Assembly: GCA_903822825.1 (NCBI GenBank) | Contig: CAIJQQ010000040.1 | Location: 17,627-81,626, forward strand | Length of the DNA: 64,000 nt | Direction: 5' to 3' | DNA from: an uncultured Burkholderiales bacterium | Lineage (GTDB): Bacteria > Pseudomonadota > Gammaproteobacteria > Burkholderiales > Burkholderiaceae_C | In this document: positions 27,775-37,440 of the stretch, piece after piece | How the letters are laid out: every line of letters starts with the position of its first letter | How positions within the stretch are numbered: the first letter of the stretch is position 1 | Notes under the pieces: model-generated | Told to the model about the DNA's origin: nothing | The model's database searches: none | The model's input: only the letters and a program-made list of their open reading frames with translations | Made by a program: the position numbers and the translations under genes

Positions 27775-28536
27775 ATGTCACTGTTCAATCTCAAAGGCAA
27801 AGTCGCCGTCGTCACTGGTTCCAGCCGAGGCATTGGCCGATCGATTGCGCACCAGTTGGCCCAGCAAGGCGCCAAAGTGGTGGTGTCCAGTCGCAAGCTG
27901 GACGCCTGCGAAGCAGTGGTCAAGGAGATCCAGGCCGCAGGCGGCGAGGCCATGGCGATTGCCGCCAGCATCTCCAGCAAGGAGCAACTGCAAAATCTGA
28001 TCGATCAAACCCGCTCAGCTTGGGGCCCCATCGACATCCTCGTGTGCAACGCGGCCACCAACCCGTATTACGGCCCCACCACGGGCATGAGCGACGAAGT
28101 TTTTGACAAGGTGATGCGCAACAACGTGCTGTCCAACACCTGGCTGTGCACCATGGTCTACCCCGACATGAAGGCCAAGAAGGATGGCGCCATCGTGATC
28201 GTGTCGTCGATTGGCGGCCTGCACGGCTCGGCCATCATCGGGGCTTACAACATCTCCAAGGCGGCCGACATGCAGTTGGCGCGCAACCTGGCCGTGGAAT
28301 GGGGCCCAGACAACATCCGTGTGAACTGCATCGCCCCGGGCCTGATCAAGACCGACTTTGCCAAGGCGCTGCACGAGGACCCGGTGCTGAGTGCCAAGTA
28401 CAACAACGAAACGCCGCTGCGACGCATGGGCGAGCCGGACGACATTGGCGGCGTGGCGGTGTTTTTGGCCAGCCCAGCCGGGCAGTACGTGACGGGTCAG
28501 ACCATCGTGGCCGATGGCGGGATGATGATTCGCTGA
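27775..28536 (+). CDS. SDR-family oxidoreductase
   Basis: 253 aa from ATG 27775 (MSLFNLKGKVAVVTG), preceded by AAGGAGA; the track adds 17 residues. Classical SDR motifs are complete: TGSSRGIG, NAAT at the NNAG position, catalytic Ser in VSSIGG and YNISK. The C-terminus TGQTIVADGGMMIR resembles DHRS4-like/3-ketoacyl reductase-type enzymes. Substrate unknown; apparently a single-gene unit. Confidence 0.9.
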   Translation: MSLFNLKGKVAVVTGSSRGIGRSIAHQLAQQGAKVVVSSRKLDACEAVVKEIQAAGGEAMAIAASISSKEQLQNLIDQTRSAWGPIDILVCNAATNPYYGPTTGMSDEVFDKVMRNNVLSNTWLCTMVYPDMKAKKDGAIVIVSSIGGLHGSAIIGAYNISKAADMQLARNLAVEWGPDNIRVNCIAPGLIKTDFAKALHEDPVLSAKYNNETPLRRMGEPDDIGGVAVFLASPAGQYVTGQTIVADGGMMIR

Positions 28537-28549
28537 AGCGGCGCTGAAG

Positions 28550-29527
28550 TTAAAGCCTGCCCGGCACATGGTGCTGGGCAGGAGCGGTCAAGGGCGAACT
28601 GCCAGGCGCCATTCGCCGGGGTTGAAGACTGCCGGGTTGTCCACGCACACGCTGTCGGGCAATGGCCGACACGCCTTGCTCGTTGAGCATCCACTGCACG
28701 GGCTCGGCCGACAGCCGCACCGCCAAGCGGGCGGCTTGCTTTTGCACCTCGCAGGCGGGCGACTTGCCCATCAACGCCAGCACCCACGGTGGCATGAGGT
28801 CAAAGGCGCATTTCAATATCAGTGCCATCCATGGCTTGTCGAGCACATCGGTGGGGTAGGCCTGAATGACTTGCAAAATTTCTTGGGCACGCGCATCAAA
28901 ACTGAGCGCTGGAGCGAAGCCCCGCAACTGAGCTTGCGTGCTGGCATGCGTCACAGGCAAATCGACGGCGCCCAACAAATGCCCCACCTGGGTCATCTCT
29001 GAGATGTATCGGTCGCACTCCTGCTGTGAAAGCGGCTGCTTGGCCAAGTGTTGGTAGGCCGCTAAAAACGAACTCACCTCGACCAAGTGCACCCACCGAA
29101 TCAGATCGGGCTCATTGGCCACGTAGGGTTGGCCTTGCTGGTCGGTGCCTCGGATATGGGCGTGGATGGCATTGACACGGCCAATGGCATTCAAGGCCAT
29201 GGCTTGGCTGCCATAGGTGGTGGCCGCAACGAAATACGCAGTGCGCCCCAGTCGCCCTTTGAGCTTGTGGCGAAAGTCAGAGTGGTCCCACACCGCCGCC
29301 AGTGCACGCGGATGCAAGGATTGCACGATGAGAGAGGACAAGCCCCCTACCATCATCGCGGTGAAATGGGCATGCACCCGCCACGCCACGGACTCGGGAC
29401 CGAACAAGCCGAGATCACCCACCGGGTTGGCAAAGTCGTCCAAAGACGCCTCGGAGCCGGTGATGGAACGCACCCGTTCACCGATCGCGTTGAACGCCAA
29501 GGTTTTGAATGCGTGTGCGAGCGACAT
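28550..29527 (-). CDS. MpaB-like oxygenase family protein (DUF2236)
   Basis: 325 aa from ATG 29527 (MSLAHAFKTLAFNAIGERV). Family signatures include GPESVAWRVHAHFTAMMVGGLSSLIVQSLHPRALAAVWDHSDF and RVNAIHAHIRG, followed by a histidine-containing RWVHLVEVSSFL. Proteins of this family (MpaB, latex-clearing protein relatives) bind heme b and can be oxygenases; the histidine spacing is consistent but the substrate is unknown. Convergent with the SDR gene. A 66-aa cysteine-rich ORF ends 20 bases upstream and is likely co-transcribed. Confidence 0.83.
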   Translation of the reverse strand: MSLAHAFKTLAFNAIGERVRSITGSEASLDDFANPVGDLGLFGPESVAWRVHAHFTAMMVGGLSSLIVQSLHPRALAAVWDHSDFRHKLKGRLGRTAYFVAATTYGSQAMALNAIGRVNAIHAHIRGTDQQGQPYVANEPDLIRWVHLVEVSSFLAAYQHLAKQPLSQQECDRYISEMTQVGHLLGAVDLPVTHASTQAQLRGFAPALSFDARAQEILQVIQAYPTDVLDKPWMALILKCAFDLMPPWVLALMGKSPACEVQKQAARLAVRLSAEPVQWMLNEQGVSAIARQRVRGQPGSLQPRRMAPGSSPLTAPAQHHVPGRL

Positions 29528-29547
29528 GATTGGCAGACTGCGGGGGC

Positions 29548-29748
29548 TCAGCCCTGCTTGGGCTGAGGCTCTTGGGCTGACGCTGTTGGCAGCTTGGCCG
29601 CATCTGGCATGCTGGCGATCGTCGCTGGCCGGGCATCCGCTGGCGCAAAACTCATTTTTTCGCCATCCCATTGTTGGCCGCACCAGCAAACGCCATCGGC
29701 GTTGATGATGCAGGTTCCGGTGCCACAGCACCTCACGTCATCGGTCAT
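29548..29748 (-). CDS. Small cysteine-rich protein, function unknown
   Basis: 66 aa from ATG 29748, with AAAGGA upstream. The N-terminal half CCGTGTCIINADGVCWCGQQWDG has five cysteines and two Trp in about 25 residues, suggesting a compact metal- or Fe-S-binding knuckle. The C-terminal half is a disordered-looking Ala/Pro/Gln tail (ASAQEPQPKQG). The Cys pattern is one I recall as conserved in Comamonadaceae. It precedes the MpaB-like gene by 20 bases and is divergent from the DASH cryptochrome. Confidence 0.65.
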   Translation of the reverse strand: MTDDVRCCGTGTCIINADGVCWCGQQWDGEKMSFAPADARPATIASMPDAAKLPTASAQEPQPKQG

Positions 29749-29960
29749 CACAAATCCTTTTGTTTTGTCATTCAGGCCTTGCCAAGGAGAATTTTTGCCG
29801 ATAAACCCTCACAGACACAGCAAACATTTTTTAAATCAACCATTTCAGCCAACAATCTACGCAAACTCTACTCAAATACACAGTTTGGACATGAGGGCTT
29901 TGAATTGAGGGACGATACATGTAAAGCGGCCCCCAAGGGCGCTGCATCACTAGAAAAAAC

Positions 29961-31298
29961 ATGACTCTGCCCACAGCCACCTCCGGCGTTGTTTACTGGT
30001 TCAGAAATGACCTGCGCCTGCACGACAACCCCGCCCTGCAACAAGCCATCGCGCTGGCTGAGAGGCACCACACGTGGCTGCTGCCGGTGTATGTGCACGA
30101 CACCGCACTGCAACTGACCAGCCCTTGGGGCTTTGTGCGCACCAGTGCGCACCGTTTGGCCTGGACCGCGATGGCGGTGGACGATGTGGCGCAGCAGTTG
30201 ACCGCGCTGGGCAGCCAACTGCTGCAAATCACCGGCGACCCCAGTGAGGTTTTGGCCGAACTGATGACGCGCCTGAGCGCCAGCACATTGGTGTGCGAGG
30301 ACATTGTTGCACCCTATGAACAGGCCCACATCCGCATCCTCAAAAAACGCGGACTCAATGTGCAAACGGTTTGGCAATCCACACTGATGGCGCCCGAGCA
30401 ACTGCCCTTTGCGCCGCAGGATGTGCCCGATGCGTTTTCCTCTTTTCGGCGCGCCGTTGAGCGCCAAGCGTTCGCACCGGCCAAACCCTTGCCCGCCATC
30501 ACACGCATGCCTGCGCTGCCGGAGCTCGCATCAGATTCTCTGACAACCCGCCCACCCCATGCCAGCGGCTGCGCCCCTTTGAATGAACCACTGAACGACC
30601 CGCGCTCGGCATTCCCTTGGTCGCAGCCTGCGTTTCATGGTGGTGAACGTGCAGCCCTCGCGCATCTTGCGCACTACTGCAGCCGTGGTTTGCCGCACAG
30701 CTACAAGGCCACGCGCAATGGGCTTTACGGGTCCGACTACTCCACCAAGTGGTCACCATGGTTGGCTACAGGTGCTTTGTCTGCGCGCGAAGCCTGGGCC
30801 GCCATTGAGCGATTTGAGGCGCAACACGGCGCCACGGACAGCACGTACTGGATTGGCTTTGAGCTGCTGTGGCGAGACCACTTCCGCTGGCTGCACCTCA
30901 AGTACGGTGAGCGCATGTATTGGCAACGGGGCTTGTCGGACGCCCCGCTGCAGTCACGCGCCCACAATGCACGCGGCTTTGAGCGCTGGCGCACCGGCCA
31001 AACGGGCCACGCGCTGATTGACGCAGGCATGCGCGAACTCAACGCCACTGGCTACACGTCAAACCGCCTGAGACAAAACTTGGCGAGTTTTTTGATCCAC
31101 GATTTGCGCTGCGATTGGCGTGCGGGTGCTGCTTGGTTTGAATCGCAGCTGATCGACTTTGATGTTTACAACAACCAAGGCAACTGGTTGTACCTCAGTG
31201 GTCGCGGCACCGACCCCAGAGGGTCAAGACGCTTCAATCCCGACAAACAGGTACAGGACTACGACGCCAACGGCGCTTACCGTAAGCTCTGGCTTTGA
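29961..31298 (+). CDS. DASH-type cryptochrome / deoxyribodipyrimidine photolyase
   Basis: 445 aa. N-terminal photolyase alpha/beta domain (VVYWFRNDLRLHDNPAL), linker with PDAFSSFRRAVE, and C-terminal FAD domain. DASH-type features include YKATRNGLYGSDYSTKWSPWLATGALS, FELLWRDHFRWLHLKYG, NATGYTSNRLRQNLASFLIHDL and the final NNQGNWLYLSGRGTDPRGSRRFNPDKQ. DASH proteins repair pyrimidine dimers, mostly in single-stranded DNA, or act as blue-light sensors. The 212-base AT-rich leader is probably regulatory. The SOUL-type gene follows after about 50 bases. Confidence 0.88.
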   Translation: MTLPTATSGVVYWFRNDLRLHDNPALQQAIALAERHHTWLLPVYVHDTALQLTSPWGFVRTSAHRLAWTAMAVDDVAQQLTALGSQLLQITGDPSEVLAELMTRLSASTLVCEDIVAPYEQAHIRILKKRGLNVQTVWQSTLMAPEQLPFAPQDVPDAFSSFRRAVERQAFAPAKPLPAITRMPALPELASDSLTTRPPHASGCAPLNEPLNDPRSAFPWSQPAFHGGERAALAHLAHYCSRGLPHSYKATRNGLYGSDYSTKWSPWLATGALSAREAWAAIERFEAQHGATDSTYWIGFELLWRDHFRWLHLKYGERMYWQRGLSDAPLQSRAHNARGFERWRTGQTGHALIDAGMRELNATGYTSNRLRQNLASFLIHDLRCDWRAGAAWFESQLIDFDVYNNQGNWLYLSGRGTDPRGSRRFNPDKQVQDYDANGAYRKLWL

Positions 31299-31346
31299 AA
31301 CGCTGGTTTGTCCATCCACCCCCACCTTGCTGGAGCCATTGCAGTC

Positions 31347-32009
31347 ATGCGCATCAACACCACCGCCCTCTTCGCTTTGCTGGTCGGATTTTTAGGAATG
31401 GAATCGGCCATGGCCATTGAAGAACCCCACTACGACGTGATCACCTCCCAAGCACCGTACGAGCTGCGACACTACGCGCCCACCTTGATCGCCCAAACGG
31501 TGGTGAACGGCGACATGGACGCGGCGTCTGGCAAAGGCTTTCGCCTGATTGCCGACTACATCTTTGGCAACAACCTCGCAGCAGACTCACAACAAGCCGC
31601 CAAAATTGCCATGACCGCCCCTGTGACGATGGAGCCCCAATCGTCCAAAATAGCCATGACATCGCCCGTGACCGCCGAGCCGCTTTCAGGCGATACCTCC
31701 ATCACAGGGGCCAACCAATGGCGAATCCACTTTGTGATGCCCAGCCAATACACCCTGGCCAACATCCCCAAGCCCAACAACAGCGCGGTGACTTTGCGCG
31801 AACTGCCACGCAAGTACATGGTCGTGCACCGTTACTCGGGCTTCAACACCGTGGCGCGGGTGCAAGAAAAAACCAACGAGACATTGGCGTGGGCCAAACA
31901 AAAAAACCTCCAGGTCATCGGCGCGCCGCAGCTGTCGCGCTACGACCCGCCATGGACGCTGCCCATGTTCAGGCGCAATGAAATCATGGTGGAAGTGGCT
32001 GCGCCATGA
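31347..32009 (+). CDS. SOUL-family heme-binding protein, exported
   Basis: 220 aa from ATG 31347. A signal peptide (MRINTTALFALLVGFLGMESAMA) is followed by the SOUL/HBP domain: EEPHYDVITSQAPYELRHYAPTLIAQT, KIAMTAPVTMEP repeated as KIAMTSPVTAEP, and the terminal PWTLPMFRRNEIMVEV. These proteins bind tetrapyrroles. Together with the upstream DASH cryptochrome this suggests a light- or porphyrin-related stress unit. Confidence 0.88.
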   Translation: MRINTTALFALLVGFLGMESAMAIEEPHYDVITSQAPYELRHYAPTLIAQTVVNGDMDAASGKGFRLIADYIFGNNLAADSQQAAKIAMTAPVTMEPQSSKIAMTSPVTAEPLSGDTSITGANQWRIHFVMPSQYTLANIPKPNNSAVTLRELPRKYMVVHRYSGFNTVARVQEKTNETLAWAKQKNLQVIGAPQLSRYDPPWTLPMFRRNEIMVEVAAP

Positions 32010-32071
32010 CCGTCTATGTGCCCACTGCGCCAGAACGTTTTGCGCTTTGACAGAACGGGTACACAAAAGCA

Positions 32072-32095
32072 AAAAGCCCGCATCAGCGGGCTTTT
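32072..32095. terminator. Bidirectional rho-independent terminator
   Basis: Perfect 10-bp stem AAAAGCCCGC/GCGGGCTTTT with loop ATCA, flanked by A-run and T-run. It serves the SOUL gene (plus) and sodB (minus). Confidence 0.88.
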
Positions 32096-32115
32096 GGGTT
32101 TGAAGGCTTCTTCGA

Positions 32116-32697
32116 TCAGGCGAAGTTGGCTTCGGCGAAAGACCAGTTCACCAGCTTGTCGAGGAAAGTCTCAACGAACTTGGGGCGCATGTTGCGGTAG
32201 TCGATGTAGTAGGCGTGTTCCCACACGTCCACCGTCAGCAGGGCTTTGTCGGCGGTGGTCAAAGGGGTGCCAGCTGCGCCCATGTTGACGATGTCGACCG
32301 AGCCATCGGCTTTCTTGACCAGCCATGTCCAGCCGGAGCCGAAGTTGCCCACGGCGCTCTTGACGAAGGCTTCTTTGAAAGCGGCGTAGCTGCCGAATTT
32401 GGCGTTGATGGCTGTGGCCAAGGCGCCTGTGGGTTCACCACCGCCATTGGGCTTCATGCAGTTCCAGAAGAAGGTGTGGTTCCAGATCTGGGCCGAGTTG
32501 TTGTATACACCGCCGCTGGATTTTTTGATGATCTCTTCGAGGGACATGCCCTCGAATTCGGTGCCTTTTTGCAGGTTGTTCAGGTTCACGACGTAAGCGT
32601 TGTGGTGCTTGCCGTGGTGGAATTCCAGAGTTTCTTGGCTGTAGTGAGGGGCCAGTGCGTCGATCGCGTAAGGCAGTGCGGGCAGGGTGTGTTCCAT
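32116..32697 (-). CDS. sodB: Superoxide dismutase [Fe]
   Basis: 193 aa from ATG 32697 ([20 protein letters not shown]); the track adds 19 residues. Metal ligands are visible in [12 protein letters not shown] (His), [11 protein letters not shown] (His) and [13 protein letters not shown] (Asp, His). The Fe-type markers [13 protein letters not shown] and GSGWTWLV are present. Cytoplasmic superoxide detoxification. It is downstream of xseA on the same strand but separated by a strong inverted repeat. Confidence 0.96.
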   Translation of the reverse strand: MEHTLPALPYAIDALAPHYSQETLEFHHGKHHNAYVVNLNNLQKGTEFEGMSLEEIIKKSSGGVYNNSAQIWNHTFFWNCMKPNGGGEPTGALATAINAKFGSYAAFKEAFVKSAVGNFGSGWTWLVKKADGSVDIVNMGAAGTPLTTADKALLTVDVWEHAYYIDYRNMRPKFVETFLDKLVNWSFAEANFA

Positions 32698-32797
32698 GGT
32701 GTCCTCTGATGATGGCGTTGAAAAACTTAACCAATGCATTTTAGGGGAGCGCAATGCCCCTTGCGGTTTACGGGGTCACTGAGGCTGTATCGGGGCA

Positions 32798-32871
32798 TTC
32801 GGTCAGGGCGGGGCCGGGGCTCCTCATACTGGGGTACCAGAAATCGTCGCCCCGGCCCCGCCCTGACCGAA
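32798..32871. repeat. Perfect 23-bp inverted repeat with internal small hairpin
   Basis: Arms 32798-32820 and 32849-32871 are exact reverse complements (core GGTCAGGGCGGGGCCGGGG). The 28-base loop contains a second hairpin, CTGG-GGTA-CCAG. It lies 12 bases after the xseA stop, between xseA and sodB. There is no T-run on either side, so it is not a standard terminator. It might stabilise the xseA 3' end, act as a transcription barrier, or be a copy of a dispersed palindromic element. Confidence 0.85.
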
Positions 32872-32883
32872 CGCTGTGGTAAC

Positions 32884-34254
32884 TCAGTCTTTGACCGTCA
32901 ACGGCACCACGCCGTCAGACAGGGTCGCCTGAACGCTTTGCCCGGGTTGGAACTGCGCCGACAGCGTCAGTGCCTGGCCCATGTCGTCGCTCAGCCAGGC
33001 GTAGCCGCGCTCCAGCACGCGGTGCGGGTCCACCGACGACAGGCGCAGCGCCAAGCGCTCCAGCCGCTCGCTGCGCTGCCGTGTTTGCTGTTCGCGGCTG
33101 AAGTCCAAACGGTCTTGCTGGCGCTCGAGCCGGTGGCGGCTGCTCGTCACTTGGTTTTGAGCAACCGCTTGAAGGCGGTGCGCCAGCCGAGCCAGCCACT
33201 GCTGGTGCTGGCCCAGCAAGGCTTGCGGGCGGCTCAGGCGGGCAGCCACGGCGCTCAGGCGCTGGGTCTGACGCTCTTGCTGGCGGGCCAAACCCACACT
33301 CAAACGCGAGGCCAGGCTGTCCAACTGCTGGGCTTGGCGGTCTTGTTGGCGCAGCAGGCCACGGGCCAGGCGGTGCTCAAGCACCGTCAAGGCCTGCAGG
33401 CCCACACCGCGGTCTGTGGCGGCCATTTCGGCGGCTGCGGTGGGGGTCGGAGCGCGCACATCGGCCACAAAGTCGGCGATGGTGAAGTCGGTCTCGTGCC
33501 CCACGCCGCTGATGACAGGCACCGGGCTGGAAGCGATGACGCGGGCGAGTTGCTCGTCGTTGAAGGCCCAAAGGTCCTCCATCGAGCCGCCGCCGCGCAC
33601 CAACAAGATCACGTCCACCGGGGGGCAAAGGGGGTTGTCCTCGGCCGTGAGGGCATACATCTGCTGCAGGGCCTGCACCAGAGTGGGTACGGCGCCCGCG
33701 CCCTGCACCAGCGCGGGGGACATGACAACCGGAATGTGCGGCACGCGCCGCTGCAAGGCAGTCACCACATCGTGCCAGGCGGCCGCGCCCAGCGACGTGA
33801 CCACGCCAATGGCGCGGGGCTGCGCAGGCAGCTGGCGTTTGTGGGCGGGGTCAAAAAGGCCTTCGCCTTCGAGCTTGGCTTTGAGGCGCAAAAACTGCTC
33901 GAACAAGGCGCCCTGCCCGGCCCGCTCCATCGACTCAACGATCAGTTGCAAATCGCCCCGGGCTTCGTACACGCCCAAGCGGCCACGCACTTCAACCAGT
34001 TCACCATCACGCGGCGAAAAATCCATCAGGCTGGCGGCACGGCGGAACATGGCGCAGCGAATCTGGCCCGAGTCATCTTTGAGCGAGAAATAACAATGCC
34101 CGCTGGCCGCGCGCGAAAAGCCCGAAACCTCGCCCCGCACTGTGACAGGGTTGAAACGTCCGTCCAGCGTATCAGCCACGGCGCGGCACAGCGCCGAGAC
34201 CGTCCAAGCGCGTGGCTTCAAATCGGAATCGGGAGCCATCAAGCCTGATTCCAT
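32884..34254 (-). CDS. xseA: Exodeoxyribonuclease VII large subunit
   Basis: 456 aa from ATG 34254 (MESGLMAPDSDL); ATG 34239 is an equally possible start, and the track start 34368 is too long. The N-terminal OB-fold has FNPVTVRGEVSGFSRAASGHCYFSLKDDSGQIRC. The catalytic core has IGVVTSLGAAAWHDVV, RGGGSMEDLWAFNDEQLARVIA and PVISGVGHETDFTIADFVADVRAPTPTAAAE. A Gln/Arg-rich coiled-coil tail follows. Degrades single-stranded DNA together with XseB. Divergent from lpxK. Confidence 0.96.
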   Translation of the reverse strand: MESGLMAPDSDLKPRAWTVSALCRAVADTLDGRFNPVTVRGEVSGFSRAASGHCYFSLKDDSGQIRCAMFRRAASLMDFSPRDGELVEVRGRLGVYEARGDLQLIVESMERAGQGALFEQFLRLKAKLEGEGLFDPAHKRQLPAQPRAIGVVTSLGAAAWHDVVTALQRRVPHIPVVMSPALVQGAGAVPTLVQALQQMYALTAEDNPLCPPVDVILLVRGGGSMEDLWAFNDEQLARVIASSPVPVISGVGHETDFTIADFVADVRAPTPTAAAEMAATDRGVGLQALTVLEHRLARGLLRQQDRQAQQLDSLASRLSVGLARQQERQTQRLSAVAARLSRPQALLGQHQQWLARLAHRLQAVAQNQVTSSRHRLERQQDRLDFSREQQTRQRSERLERLALRLSSVDPHRVLERGYAWLSDDMGQALTLSAQFQPGQSVQATLSDGVVPLTVKD

Positions 34255-34612
34255 GGGTGTTTCACGGCCATTTGGCCTGTCAAAGCGCGTATTCTCAAAC
34301 CAAGTACTCCACAGAAGCTGGTACACGGGTTGCATGTTTCCCAATGCCAGAACAGGCTTTCGGGTCAACCCCTAAGCCCTTGATTTCAATAGATTTTTTC
34401 AAATTAGGAATCTCATTTCAACGGAAATTTTGAAAACCAAGGAATTGAAAAAATTGAAAAACACAAAGTTCTTCACAAAGTTATCCACATCTTGAGCGGC
34501 TCATCAAGCCCCACCGTGTGCCATGCGAGCGGTGGGGGGATAATGCACTCCCATCTGGGGCGACAAGTCATCATACCCAGCGCAGCTTCCATCCCACCTC
34601 TCGACACCACCC
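34255..34612. other. Divergent xseA/lpxK intergenic region with AT-rich tract, 12-mer repeats and a DnaA box
   Basis: 358 bases without a gene. Bases 34380-34490 are strikingly AT-rich for this genome. At 34462-34497 a 12-base unit recurs in degenerate form: CACAAAGTTCTT, CACAAAGTTATC, CACATCTTGAGC. The second junction creates a perfect TTATCCACA. The rest (34500-34612) shows no feature I can name. It must hold both promoters. Confidence 0.65.
34481..34489 (+). promoter_or_regulatory. Consensus DnaA box
   Basis: TTATCCACA matches the high-affinity DnaA box exactly and sits beside an AT-rich tract upstream of lpxK. It may bind DnaA as a promoter or titration site. I do not see a cluster of boxes or the dnaA/dnaN genes, so oriC is unlikely. 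Confidence 0.5.
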
Positions 34613-35644
34613 ATGCCCCGTCCCCTTCACCAATGGCTGCCCGAGCAATGGCTGGGCCGAGGGCTGGCCGCGCAATGCTTGCGCCCTTTGGCCTGGATCT
34701 ATGGTGCCTTGTTGTGGGCCAGGCGGCTGGCTTACGGCCAAGGCTGGCTGAGCTCGCACCGGGTGCAAGCCACCGTGATCGTGGTCGGCAACGTGGTGGC
34801 GGGCGGCGCGGGCAAGACACCGACCACCATCGCCTTGGTGCACCACCTGCTGCAACGCGGCTGGAAGGTGGGCGTGGTCTCTCGCGGCCACGGCCGGCAG
34901 ACCAGAAACACGCGCCCAGTGCTGGCACAGAGCACCCCGGCCCAGGTGGGCGACGAGCCGCTGCTGATCGCACAAGCCACGGGCGTTCCGGTCTGGGTAG
35001 GCGCTTTGCGCGCTGAAGCGGCGCAACAGTTGCTGCTGGCCCACCCCAGCACGCAAATCGTTGTTTGCGACGACGGCCTGCAACACCTGGCGCTGGCGCG
35101 CGACATCGAAATTTGCGTCATGGACGAACGCGGCGTGGGCAACGGCTGGCTGCAGCCGGCCGGGCCGCTGCGCGAACCTTGGCCGCGCAGCGTGGATTTG
35201 CTGCTGCACACCGGGCCGCCTGCACTGAAGGTTGGAGCACACGGTGACTTCAAGGCACAACGCCAGCTGGCCGCTTGGGCCGTGAGGGCCAACGGCGATC
35301 GGGTGGGCCTGTCCAGCCTGCAAGGCCAAGAGGTGGACGCCTTGGCCGGACTGGCCCGACCCGAAGCCTTTTTTGACATGCTGCGCGACGCGGGCCTGCA
35401 GTTGGCCCGAACCCACGCCCTGCCCGACCACGCAGACTTTGTCGACTGGCCCACCACCGCTTTGGAGCGCCCCCTGCTGTGCACCGAAAAGGACGCGGCC
35501 AAGCTTTGGCAGCGCCAGCCTCAGGCACTGGCCGTACCGCTGCAACTGAACATTGAGACGGGCTTTTGGGCAGCGCTCGACGCCTTGCTGGCCGAGCGCG
35601 CAGGCAGCCCGGTATCATCGGCACATGGACAACAAACTGCTTGA
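34613..35644 (+). CDS. lpxK: Tetraacyldisaccharide 4'-kinase
   Basis: Inner-membrane lipid A kinase, 343 aa. The membrane-proximal N-terminal helix includes [20 protein letters not shown]. It is followed by [21 protein letters not shown] (P-loop), [10 protein letters not shown], and [22 protein letters not shown] (catalytic/Walker B region). [13 protein letters not shown]-like signature near the end reads [14 protein letters not shown]. The last 20 bases overlap the Trm112-like gene, so lpxK-trm112-kdsB is a coupled unit. Confidence 0.95.
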   Translation: MPRPLHQWLPEQWLGRGLAAQCLRPLAWIYGALLWARRLAYGQGWLSSHRVQATVIVVGNVVAGGAGKTPTTIALVHHLLQRGWKVGVVSRGHGRQTRNTRPVLAQSTPAQVGDEPLLIAQATGVPVWVGALRAEAAQQLLLAHPSTQIVVCDDGLQHLALARDIEICVMDERGVGNGWLQPAGPLREPWPRSVDLLLHTGPPALKVGAHGDFKAQRQLAAWAVRANGDRVGLSSLQGQEVDALAGLARPEAFFDMLRDAGLQLARTHALPDHADFVDWPTTALERPLLCTEKDAAKLWQRQPQALAVPLQLNIETGFWAALDALLAERAGSPVSSAHGQQTA

Positions 35645-35831
35645 ATTGCTGGTCTGCCCGGTGACCAAAGGGCCACTCGACTTTGACCGCGAACGCCAGG
35701 AACTGCTCTCTCGCAGCGCCCGCTTGGCCTACCCTGTGCACAACGGCATCCCGATCCTGCTGGAAAACGAAGCCCGCACCCTGAGCGACGAAGAAATCGA
35801 GAAGCTCGCGGCTCTGCGCCCGGCCATTTAA
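35625..35831 (+). CDS. Trm112-family protein (YcaR-like)
   Basis: 68 aa from ATG 35625, inside the lpxK 3' end. [20 protein letters not shown] and [18 protein letters not shown] are the standard signatures of the short bacterial Trm112/YcaR proteins. Only one Cys of the usual zinc-ribbon set remains (LVCPVTK). Found almost always between lpxK and kdsB. Bacterial function is not firmly known. Confidence 0.92.
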   Translation: MDNKLLELLVCPVTKGPLDFDRERQELLSRSARLAYPVHNGIPILLENEARTLSDEEIEKLAALRPAI

Positions 35832-35844
35832 AAGAGGCTTGGTC

Positions 35845-36603
35845 TTGGACTTCACCGTCATCATCCCGGCGCGCATGGCTTCGAGCCGATTGCCCGACAA
35901 GCCGCTCGCCGACATTGCCGGTCTGCCCATGGTGGTGCGCGTGGCGCAGCGCGCTGCGCAGTCCCAGGCCCGCAAGGTGGTGGTGGCCGCAGACGATGAG
36001 CGCATCGTGGCGGCCTGTCAGGCCCACGGCGTGGGGGCCATCCTCACGCGCCAGGACCATGTGAGCGGCAGCGACCGACTGGCCGAGGCCTGCCAGTTGC
36101 TGGGGCTGGATGCCGATGCGCTGGTGGTCAATGTGCAAGGCGACGAGCCGCTGATCCCGCCTGAACTGATCAACGACGTGGCCCGTGTGCTGGCCGAGCG
36201 CCCCGAAGCCAGCATGGGAACTGCTGCGCACGCCATCCGCGACCTGAGTGATTTCACCAACCCCAATGTGGTCAAAGTGGTGATGGATGCCCGTCAAATG
36301 GCGCTGTACTTCAGCCGTGCGCCGATCCCGTGGTGGCGCGACGGCCACACGTCCGAAGGCTTCCAGGCCCTGCCCTCGCCCGCACCACTGCGCCACATTG
36401 GCATCTACAGCTACCGCGCCAGCTTTTTGCAGCAGTTCCCGCAACTGCCGCCTGCGCCCATCGAAACGCTCGAATCACTGGAACAACTGCGCGCCCTGTG
36501 GCACGGCCACCGCATCGCGGTGCACGTGACCGGTGCAGCTCCCGGCCTGGGCGTGGACACCCCTGAAGACCTGGCCCGCGTGCGACGCCTGTTGTCTGCG
36601 TGA
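35845..36603 (+). CDS. kdsB: 3-deoxy-manno-octulosonate cytidylyltransferase
   Basis: CMP-Kdo synthetase of LPS synthesis, about 252 aa. There is no ATG at the start. TTG 35845 (giving [21 protein letters not shown]) lies seven bases after AAAGAGG; the track's TTG 35839 is too close to that RBS. Motifs: nucleotide-binding [38 protein letters not shown] and RHIGIYSYR. Third gene of the lpxK unit. Confidence 0.94.
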   Translation: MDFTVIIPARMASSRLPDKPLADIAGLPMVVRVAQRAAQSQARKVVVAADDERIVAACQAHGVGAILTRQDHVSGSDRLAEACQLLGLDADALVVNVQGDEPLIPPELINDVARVLAERPEASMGTAAHAIRDLSDFTNPNVVKVVMDARQMALYFSRAPIPWWRDGHTSEGFQALPSPAPLRHIGIYSYRASFLQQFPQLPPAPIETLESLEQLRALWHGHRIAVHVTGAAPGLGVDTPEDLARVRRLLSA

Positions 36604-36674
36604 TTCCCGGATGCTGCATCTGTAACAAGACGTAAGCCAACTCAGAGGCTTGCGTGATATTCTCGAATCCATCG

Positions 36675-36690
36675 GTCAGGCGCGCCTGAC
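36675..36690. promoter_or_regulatory. 16-bp perfect palindrome in the adk leader
   Basis: GTCAGGCGCGCCTGAC, 32 bases before the adk ATG, is its own reverse complement. A second hairpin (CGTAAGCC/GGCTTGCG, one wobble) lies about 30 bases further upstream. It could be an operator or an RNA structure near the ribosome-binding site. No known adk regulator with this site comes to mind. Confidence 0.5.
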
Positions 36691-36697
36691 GAAATAA

Positions 36698-37378
<681 letters not shown>

Positions 37379-37400
37379 CCTGTTTCAGCGCGCTCCAAAG

Positions 37401-37430
37401 AAAAAGCCCAGTCGCTGACTGGGCTTTTTT
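37401..37430. terminator. Bidirectional rho-independent terminator
   Basis: Perfect 13-bp stem AAAAAGCCCAGTC/GACTGGGCTTTTT with loop GCT, between the convergent adk and asparaginase genes. Confidence 0.9.
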
Positions 37431-37440
37431 GTCGAGGTTC

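Noticed and set aside
34255-34612. Chromosome origin (oriC)
   Set aside because: Only one perfect DnaA box, no dnaA/dnaN/gidA genes nearby.
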